A stretch of DNA of 64,000 bases, from contig NC_084816.1 in the NCBI RefSeq assembly GCF_963583255.1, positions 11,643,100 through 11,707,099 of the forward strand, given 5' to 3'. The number at the start of each line of letters is the position of its first letter. Positions within the stretch are counted from its first letter, which is position 1. This document shows, piece by piece, positions 56,791 through 64,000 of the stretch. The DNA is from Pyrus communis. Taxonomy: Eukaryota > Streptophyta > Magnoliopsida > Rosales > Rosaceae. Both the position numbers and the translations under genes were made by a program. The notes beneath the pieces are model-generated. The model had not been told where the DNA came from. It ran no database searches and saw only the letters and a list, made by a program, of their open reading frames with translations.

Positions 56791-57889
56791 TTGACTTTCA
56801 ACCATTTAAGAAAATGAAGAGAAAGGCTTGCACATGTAATCGAAACACACAAAAGAATTATCATATTGTATGCGGTCTCAGATTTCATATTTCACAACAA
56901 ATGTTGGCCTGCAAAAAAATAATCTTCCTCGAAACAGATCCACACCGATGCATATCTTAAGAGGTGCCGTGTAGTATAGGTATGGAAAGTAAAACAGCAA
57001 ATAAAGACTTCCATTAAGAACCATATATATCCAAATGATATTCTAAACAGGTTTAATTTTCATTTTTTTACAAATCTGACACACCATCCTAACTGTTGTA
57101 ATCTTCTACTTCAATTTTTTTTTATACAACATGGTGGAGACATCAACTTGTTAATTCCGAGATTCAATTCTAAGACTTCTCACTTACAAATAAAGAAGTT
57201 ACCACTAGATCGTAGTATATAATTCCAAAATTCCAAGTAGCTAATTAATTTAAATTCCAAAACTTGATCAGTCTCACTTTCTTTGTATTTTCTGGGAATA
57301 CATTGAGGTTGAATTAATTTGAATACTATCATGGCCGTAAAATTGACATCATCTTGAAAATTTATGCAATCACTTGTGATAGTAGTTTTTGTGTAGTGCT
57401 ACACGAGCACTGCAAATAAAACTGCTACTTTCAAATTTTTGACGTTTGGCCCTTTCTCTTTTAAAATAAGGCCCTTCATTTTCACTCGCTTCATACAAGC
57501 TACAAGTTCGTGTAATGTTTAGAAAGCAGTAATGATAATTGCTGAAGTCATTGTTAGCTAAAAATTTAGGTTAATGGTTGTAGACAATCGATGTTTATGT
57601 GGTTACGTATTCTTCATTTGTATTTGTAAGTGAGGGTTCACTACAACGCTTACATTTATTATTAAATTTGCTATGATATTTGTATTTGTAACTCATCATG
57701 CCACCCATTCCTGTGGAGCTTCGAGGATTAATTTGCTATGATATTTAAGTGGAAATTACACGGTTAATGTCAAAACGTGTTGACCATTTATATATATACA
57801 CAAAAACGTGGTTCTACAGGCCGTACGTTTTCAGTTCTCATTGTTGCAGCTAGGAAACTATATACTGGATTTCGTGTGCCATTAACATG
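56791..57889. other. Intergenic; SINE-like fragment at 57,112-57,222
   Basis: No gene. Positions 57,112-57,222 have a T-run at the left, a B-box-like complement (gagattcaattctaa) and 'accactagatcgtagtat', resembling the SINE at 6,416-6,579 in the same (minus) orientation, without a clear target duplication. The rest shows nothing I can support. Confidence 0.4.
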
Positions 57890-58490
57890 CCTAATTTTTT
57901 GTTTATTCTTCTTCTTCCTCGGCAGGCACCTCCTTTCTGATCGCGAACACGTATTTCGGATTTGTAAATGGTCCGTCGGTCTTACCTACCGATCAATCCC
58001 TTTTTTGTGTTTCTCGGAAAAATATGAGAAATTGTGCAGCAACTTACTGCATGCAGGCCCTTGATGATTTCTTTCTTCTTTCTTAACTAGGCAACGGATA
58101 TGGATGCATGTACACACATATGCATGCACGGAGAGCATGTAGATTAAGATATGAGCCCTGCATCCATTGGCATAAAGAGGGGCGCGTAGGACTTCATATG
58201 CGGGTTATCCCATGTAATTAGGGAAAGTGTTAAATTATTTGTTGACCTATACTAAAGAAGTTCTAAATTATTTTGATACATCATAAATACATATATAATG
58301 TTTTTTTTTTTTTTTTTTTTCTTGTCAATTAGAGATTTGCCAACAAAGTCCAAACGGCCAACGGATAAAGATTTTGTATATGCAGGTAGACCAGCTGCCT
58401 AAAAAATGAGAAAGGTACAAATGAGACGTCACGACTCAATGTGTTTACATACAACAGACATCAACCCAAATGGTATAGAGGTCTGTCAAA
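57890..58490. repeat. Outer part of inverted duplication arm B
   Basis: Positions 57,890-58,190 match 4,890-5,165 in direct orientation, equivalent to the complement of the left arm of the foldback. Positions 58,310-58,486, after a T-run, match 4,550-4,680 in reverse complement. The foldback structure itself is not present here; only one arm exists. Confidence 0.7.
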
Positions 58491-58499
58491 CTATCAAAG

Positions 58500-59060
58500 A
58501 GATGGAAAAAAGGCCTACTTCCAACAATACCGATATTGTCCCCAACTTCTTAATTACCACTTGCACGGTTCAACAAGTATGGAGTTTTATCACAAAAGGC
58601 ATCGGTGTTAGTTGGTGTATTTATGATATTTAAACTCTTCTTCCTCTAGCCGATGTGGGATATCCAACACACCCACTCATATGGGACCCAATTAGTGGGT
58701 CAAACGTGGGAGATGCACACATCGTCAACAATGTAGAGCCAAAAGGACTCACACAACAGCAGGGTCAAAGGGACCCACCATCATCGCGTGAGGCCAAGGG
58801 GATCCACCCATCACGTGGGTGTACAAGCCCACTTTCTGGTTCTAATACAAAGTTAAATTATTGAAGAGACGGGCCAAAAGCCTACTTCCAACAATACCTA
58901 TATTGTCCACAACTTGTTAATTACGACCTACACAGTTTGACATGCGTGGGGTTTTATCACAAAAGGCCTTGGTATTAGTTGGAGTGGGATTAAAATGTTT
59001 AAACTCTTAAATTTCTTTTCCTCTAGCCAACGTGGGAGATCTACACATAGACAACCACGT
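58500..59060. repeat. Direct repeat of about 130 bp, two units
   Basis: Positions 58,508-58,660 ('ggcctacttccaacaatacc', 'attgtccccaacttcttaatta', 'gttttatcacaaaaggc', 'cctctagccgatgtggga') recur at 58,870-59,035. The 'gtgggatatccaaca' end resembles small LTR or TRIM termini, but no complete element can be delimited. Confidence 0.5.
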
Positions 59061-59411
59061 GAAACCAAATTGTGCTCATATCTTTTATTAGTTGGAGTGC
59101 ATATAGTAAATATTGCCCGTTACTATTCCTTGCAAATTACATTTTTGAGAGCTAAATTGTGCTCGTCTTTTATTAACTCTTCATGATTGGGGATGACCTT
59201 ATAACAAATGTTTCATTATAATATATAGACCAAAAGTTAATTAACATCACAAATTACCCAAAGATCCTCTCACCCAAAAAATCAAAATCATATGACAATT
59301 AGATTAAATAGTAGTCATTTCAATGCTTCTTTACGGGACTATATTCGCCCATTTATTCGCTATATATAAACATCTTTAATAGTTTTAAATTTAATCTAAT
59401 CCTTCGCAAAC

Positions 59412-59456
<45 letters not shown>

Positions 59457-60019
59457 GAGCCACAATAAAGTGGCTAATTGATTGTCAAAAAGTAGGTCCC
59501 CCGATCATTGAACTTTCAACAGTTTTCTGAACCCGAGTCATGCAATTTCCAATTCCTGTTAGTGGTCATCGCATTGGCTGAGCACATTTTCAAAGAAAAC
59601 AGTTAAAAGTTGTTCTACAAGGAATGAACAAAACATTCAACTTTTCACCACTGAGGATTAAGGAATGTATAACAAAACTTTCATGAAAACTACATGGTTC
59701 TAAATCCAAGCAATGGAAAACGCAAAAGCAACTTTTACCATTCATATTTTCATGATTTGACCAGAAAATGTTGAGCTCTTAACTGCCTGCAACTATCTTT
59801 TACAACAACTAGGTAAATGTGATTTCTGGGTAATTTGTACCACGCACGGTCCTCTCGAATAAAAGAGAATTAGAAACCCTCGCTACAGTTGGTCCAACCA
59901 GCAGAATAAACATTCTCAATGTCGATGGCCACACAGAGCTTTAAACGAGCTGTCAGTAGACTCCGTACCAACAACTTTCTGTGATTTAAGCACCCCCTTC
60001 CTGTACCTTGTGATTAAAT
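59061..60019. other. Intergenic and probable 3' UTR of the SEC23-like gene
   Basis: An (ac)n(at)n microsatellite lies at 59,419-59,456. Sequence from about 59,600 to 60,019 is the likely 3' UTR of the minus-strand gene; I cannot place its polyadenylation site. No other gene. Confidence 0.4.
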
Positions 60020-62430
60020 TCAGATACCAGACTTCATGTATTCTAGCACACTCTGCGTAACATCCTCCAGAAAGGAAACAAAACCCATAACGCTCGTTAT
60101 ACCGCTTCCATCAACGTCCTGTTCCTCGATAAGATAATTCTCGAAAGGTGTGGCATCGTCCTGCCCTCCTCTTATAAATAGCAGTTTGGGGGTGATGCAT
60201 CTCTCTTCCTTCAAATTGTTGATCACAGTCCGCAACAAACCTAATAGATGTCTTACGTCATGAGAAAAGCACTGCCAGATTCCTTCAAATTAGATAACCA
60301 CCTATATGCTAAGAAGCTTCTGGAAATGATATATAACTTACAATCATGAGGTGGAGGAAAAGGAAGTGAAGGGTCTGCCGTTGAGGAATAGAACACAATC
60401 AGAGCCGTAAATGCATCAAGGAAAAATATAGGACTACCACTGGTAATCAGTGCTGCACGACTCAGTGAATGGCGTGGGTATGCTTGTTTGTCCGGAGTAG
60501 AATAGGAGGTCAGCACTGGATACACGGCACGATGAAGTGAACTTGGTTCCAGTGCACTGCACAAAGTTTCCACAAAAGAAAATTGAAAAGTTTATGCTTC
60601 ATCAGAAGTGAGAAGAGAACAAGTAAGTTTTCAAGCATCAAATGCAGTAATATATATGTACTGCAGGAAGAATTTCAATCTTCTTTGAACACAAAAATAC
60701 ATAAGACAAGACGGGGAATCAAATAATTAAAAAAAAATTTTTGTTTGTTTTTCAGACAATAGACATTGTCCTGTCACACAAAATAGGCATAAGAATATGA
60801 TGATGCATAAGAAGTGAAAAAGAAAACCATGTTCCATAACTTAATCTTATAGTTCAAACCCAGTAACAAAATCCCTGAAAACATTTTAGTAATATCAATA
60901 TGTTCATCAAATACCTGAAAAGGCACTGCAGGTAGATTCGGTAGTCCGGATGAACACCTTCTTCATGAAAACGGAGCAGAGGATTTCGAAGCAATGCAAA
61001 AACCAAGCGGGGCAAAGACTGCAGTTCTGGACATTGTGTGAATGCAACATCAATCTGAGCAGTTCCTGCACTTCCATTATTGTATTGAATTAGTTTATAC
61101 GCTTCATTGTATTGAGCTGTTAGGATCACAAGCCAATCATGAAGCAATATTCTGCCTTCCCGAACTCCTTGCTCCAAAGAGGCTAGTATAACCTATAGAA
61201 CAAAACATCTGCCGGTGAGAAATGCTAAGTGATAAGAACAAAGAATTTTTTAACTTTTAGTAGTTTCTAGACGCATCAATAATAATGCTCAAGAGTCCTA
61301 TTCCACAACATGCCCAAATTTTTTAAAGTGTGTGTTATACTATCACCAAATATTTATCTGTTTCTCCATTGAGAATTCTATTAACCATACAGTTTAAGTT
61401 TATGGAATTAACAACACATTAGAGCAAAGGTTAAGCAACTGAACCCAACATCAAGTTAATTCACGCCAGGCAGTAATTTATTAGTAATCATATAAAGGAC
61501 AATATGACAATCTAAGGCACAGAACTGGTGGTGTATACCTTGTGAACAAGCAGTGACAGGATTACTTCAGGATCAACACTGTCGTAGAGTTCATTCATAT
61601 TTTGGGCAACTCCACATTGTAATGTTCGGATCCTTAGTCGTCGTTTAAGGGAATACTTGCCTCTACAAAAAAATTAGCAGGCTCAGCCAAAAGTAAATAT
61701 TAAATGTTAGATTTCAATAAGTGATCATAATTGCAAGTTGGCAGGGGCAACACACAAAGAAAAAAAATTATGGAGGGGAGACAATAAATATTAGATGAAA
61801 AGGCTCAATTATTGAAAATTGGCATCAATCAGATGCAAGCATGAGAGAAGTAACTTCTAAGTTCTATAAACATACTTAGGTTAAATAACTATTTGACACC
61901 CAATTCAATGTAAGTATATAGACAAAATGCAATGTAATGTTGAATTAAAAAAGCAAGATAAGTTCTGTGGTGGTAAGATGATTACAAATTTAAGAACATA
62001 GGCTGTCTGTAAATCTAACCATACCTACTTGAGGACACGGATGTTGAATCGGAGAGCTCCTTAGGAGGCATTACAACAGTGTATTGAAATGCAATCTGTA
62101 TAATAGGAGGCTCTGATCCATGTCTGCAAAATACAATAGTGAACCCAGGATTGGATTAGAATGCACATCACACAAGCACGGATTTATATCCGTAAATGAT
62201 AGCAATCAGTAATATTCTGGCCAATAATTAAGAGCTACAACGTGCAACAGATGCTTGGTAAAATTCATAGTATTTGAAAGTAGCATTCACTCTTCTATAT
62301 ATGATTAAGCTGTATTGCTTTAATGGTTGCCAAGCTGATTGATAATTAATCTTTCACCGAAAATAAAGGGAAGAGAAGACAGCCAGCTTCGGAAGAGAGA
62401 ATGGGGGAGGAGCATGGCAGGCGGAGGGGA

Positions 62431-62467
<37 letters not shown>

Positions 62468-63583
62468 GGGGGGTGTGGGGGGGTGGTGGGTGGGGAGGTG
62501 GGGGGTGTGGAATGCAGAAGTACAGAAGGAAGGGAGGGAGCATGGCAGGAGGAGGGGAACAGCAGCAGGAGGAAGGAGATCTTTTACTCTCTTTTTTCAC
62601 AAAAAGAAAAAGCTCATTTACTGAAATCCCTTCAGAAATATTTAATTGGTTATAATTTATGGATTTTGAGTCAATTGAGCAATTGAGGAAAGCAGCAGCA
62701 GGAGGGAGGAATATTTCCTCCCCATACTTATTAAAGTTTCTCTAGAAATATTTCATTGCTTGTAATGAAATATTAAAATTTTATAGACCTAATTTCAGTG
62801 TGCCCATATTTTGTAATTACTTCATGTTCTCTCAAAACTTAATTGACTACGAGCATAGAAAAATCTAGAATACTTGACATAGTAACTAACAAGGATCTTT
62901 AACTAAACAAATTTTTGAGGTAGAGAACTGGAGAGTTGGTATGCAAAGCACTGATCAATTAGTAAAACTCTCCCACACAAATGATGGAGGTGGGGGCTGT
63001 GGTTTGGGGAAACATGTGTTTTCAGAGATCTTTAAGGTAAGCAGACCAAGAAACTAGAATTCGTGGACCATGCTACAACTTTAGTAAAAGAAAATAGCAA
63101 CTAGAATATGAGTTTCACAAAACTCAAAGTCAAAGTCAAATGAAAGCTCAAAGTCAAATGAAAGCTATCAAGAATCATTTGTTTCATAAACAAACACCAC
63201 TGAGGATCCTTGGTATCACAAAACTCAAAGTCAAATGAAAGCTATCAAGAATCATTTGTGTTTAGCCAAAATAAAGATGCCCTGATGGCCATCTGAGGAA
63301 TATACTTACTTTGCAAATCCCTTGGTGTCTTCAAACTCAAAGTCATAAGCATATGTCGCATAAGAATCACAACAGATAATGTGTTGAACATTCTCATACT
63401 GTGGATCCGGAAAGAAATGACCATACTGCAAAATAAACAAACGATATACAATAAGAAAATGATAAAATTGTAACTCTAAAATGAAACGACAAGACACTCA
63501 CAGAGTGGCCAGTTTTGAATTCAGATGAGGTCCTCAATCGCAGTACACAACCAAAAGCATATGGCCGACTTAGCATTCGGTAC
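60020..63583 (-). CDS. SEC23: SEC23-like COPII coat protein, last seven exons (partial)
   Basis: Seven GT-AG exons on the minus strand: 63,583-63,502, 63,425-63,310, 62,123-62,025, 61,662-61,539, 61,192-60,915, 60,556-60,342 and 60,240-60,020 (stop TGA). Their phases agree at every junction and give the last 377 residues. The product covers the Sec23/Sec24 beta-sandwich (YRMLSRPYAFGCVLR, IQIAFQYTVV), the helical domain (YDSVDPEVILSLLVHK, GREGRILLHDWL-type) and the C-terminal gelsolin-like domain (FFLDAFTALIVFY, TPKLLFIRGGQDD). SEC23 with SEC24 forms the inner COPII coat on the ER and stimulates GTP hydrolysis by SAR1. The wording resembles the divergent plant SEC23 class more than the canonical one. 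The first exon shown starts one base into a split codon, so the N-terminal part lies beyond 64,000. All visible exons are intact. Confidence 0.88.
62124..63309 (-). other. Large intron with poly-T/G-rich insert and tandem repeats
   Basis: The largest visible intron (1,186 bp). It has a run of 30 T at 62,437-62,466 followed by a G-rich tract to about 62,512. A diverged direct repeat (gggaggagcatggcagg(c/a)ggagg) brackets this at about 62,404 and 62,531. A 'ctcaaagtcaaatgaaagctatcaagaatcatttgt' repeat occurs two to three times at 63,119-63,260. It has no coding potential. Confidence 0.7.
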
Positions 63584-64000
63584 CTGCAAATAATGCATAA
63601 GACAATCATCATAACCTAGAAATTCGAACGACTACTCTCTACAATATTAAGAATTGATGAAAATCTATATTGTTTGTCATTTATTTTATGGATGAAGAAA
63701 GCCACTGTATCAAATGTATTGATAAAACGTGTTTAGTTATATAGATAATAAACATAAGTCGTCCATCAAATTATTCAAAATATTTAAAACCCAAGGTGTC
63801 ATCTCCAATTTACATAATCACACACCAACATGTATGCAAGTCAAAATAATACCAGAGTATTTTCTGAGGTATGCTCACATGAGAAAGGGAAATGCTAGGG
63901 AGATTAAATTTGTGGACAAAATTTGCAAACTAAATGATGTGTCACCAATAGAAATAAGTATGTGTATCAACGCTTAAGTACTAATCCAATCATCAGCTTC
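63584..64000 (-). other. Intron of the SEC23-like gene (partial)
   Basis: Upstream of the exon at 63,583-63,502 I find no sequence resembling the preceding SEC23 region, so the window ends inside an intron. The acceptor ctttgcag-type site is at 63,584-63,585. Confidence 0.6.

Noticed and set aside
58500..59060. Complete TRIM or small LTR element
   Set aside because: There are two similar units, but no consistent TG...CA ends, primer site or target duplication could be placed.

Overview
This window is a piece of a plant nuclear genome, most likely a eudicot. Plant-type LTR retrotransposons (Athila and Angela/BARE-like), an L1-type LINE with a DUF4283 ORF1, CACTA and Helitron elements and a GT-AG intron-rich host gene all point that way. 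A short repeat near 48,360-48,510 resembles one I remember as very common in apple/pear-type Rosaceae, so Rosaceae is my best guess; this rests on memory, not a search. More than two thirds of the window is transposable element and only about three loci look like host genes.

Layout. 1-2,360: decayed CACTA transposon (minus strand). 2,361-4,680: old dispersed repeats, including an LTR fragment with a SINE inside it. 4,694-5,077: a foldback. 5,165-6,250: a small host-like gene (A, plus strand) for an 82-residue Ser-rich repeat protein. 6,416-6,579: a SINE. About 7,675-46,588: one very large nest. Its outermost layer is a decayed LTR element (LTR fragments at 7,675-8,271 and 45,906-46,588). Inside it lie a non-autonomous LTR element (8,919-13,906, TSD gtaat), a LINE (14,423-43,781, 15-bp TSD) and a PIF/Harbinger-like MITE (44,010-44,729). 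The LINE is split by an Angela-type copia element (17,763-41,535, TSD ggaat), and that element's 3' LTR is split by an Athila-type gypsy element (18,209-32,646, TSD gtggc). The Athila is the youngest: its two 2,242-bp LTRs look identical. The copia LTRs (1,862 bp) differ at three positions that I saw. 47,125-48,090: a minisatellite interrupted by a truncated LINE. 49,039-54,833: a Helitron (minus strand). 54,835-55,353: a CACTA terminus. 55,745-58,490: an inverted, diverged copy of the gene A segment, with a frameshifted paralogue (gene B). 60,020-63,583: the last seven exons of a SEC23-like COPII gene (minus strand), continuing beyond the right edge.

How it fits together. The only clear housekeeping function is the SEC23-like gene, a COPII coat GTPase-activating subunit in ER export. 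Genes A and B are an inverted duplication whose arms are now about 50 kb apart because of TE accumulation. The intact coding capacity in the nest belongs to the Athila gag-pol and the copia polyprotein. The copia element has lost the N-terminal part of GAG and two zinc-knuckle ligands yet moved recently, so it probably relied on GAG supplied in trans. The Athila has no recognisable env-like ORF. In that position it carries an antisense 230-codon ORF with an LxLxL motif, a coiled coil and a Pro/Ser repeat, preceded by its own tandem-repeat and G-box region. This module, together with the inverted A/B gene pair, is the most interesting content of the window.
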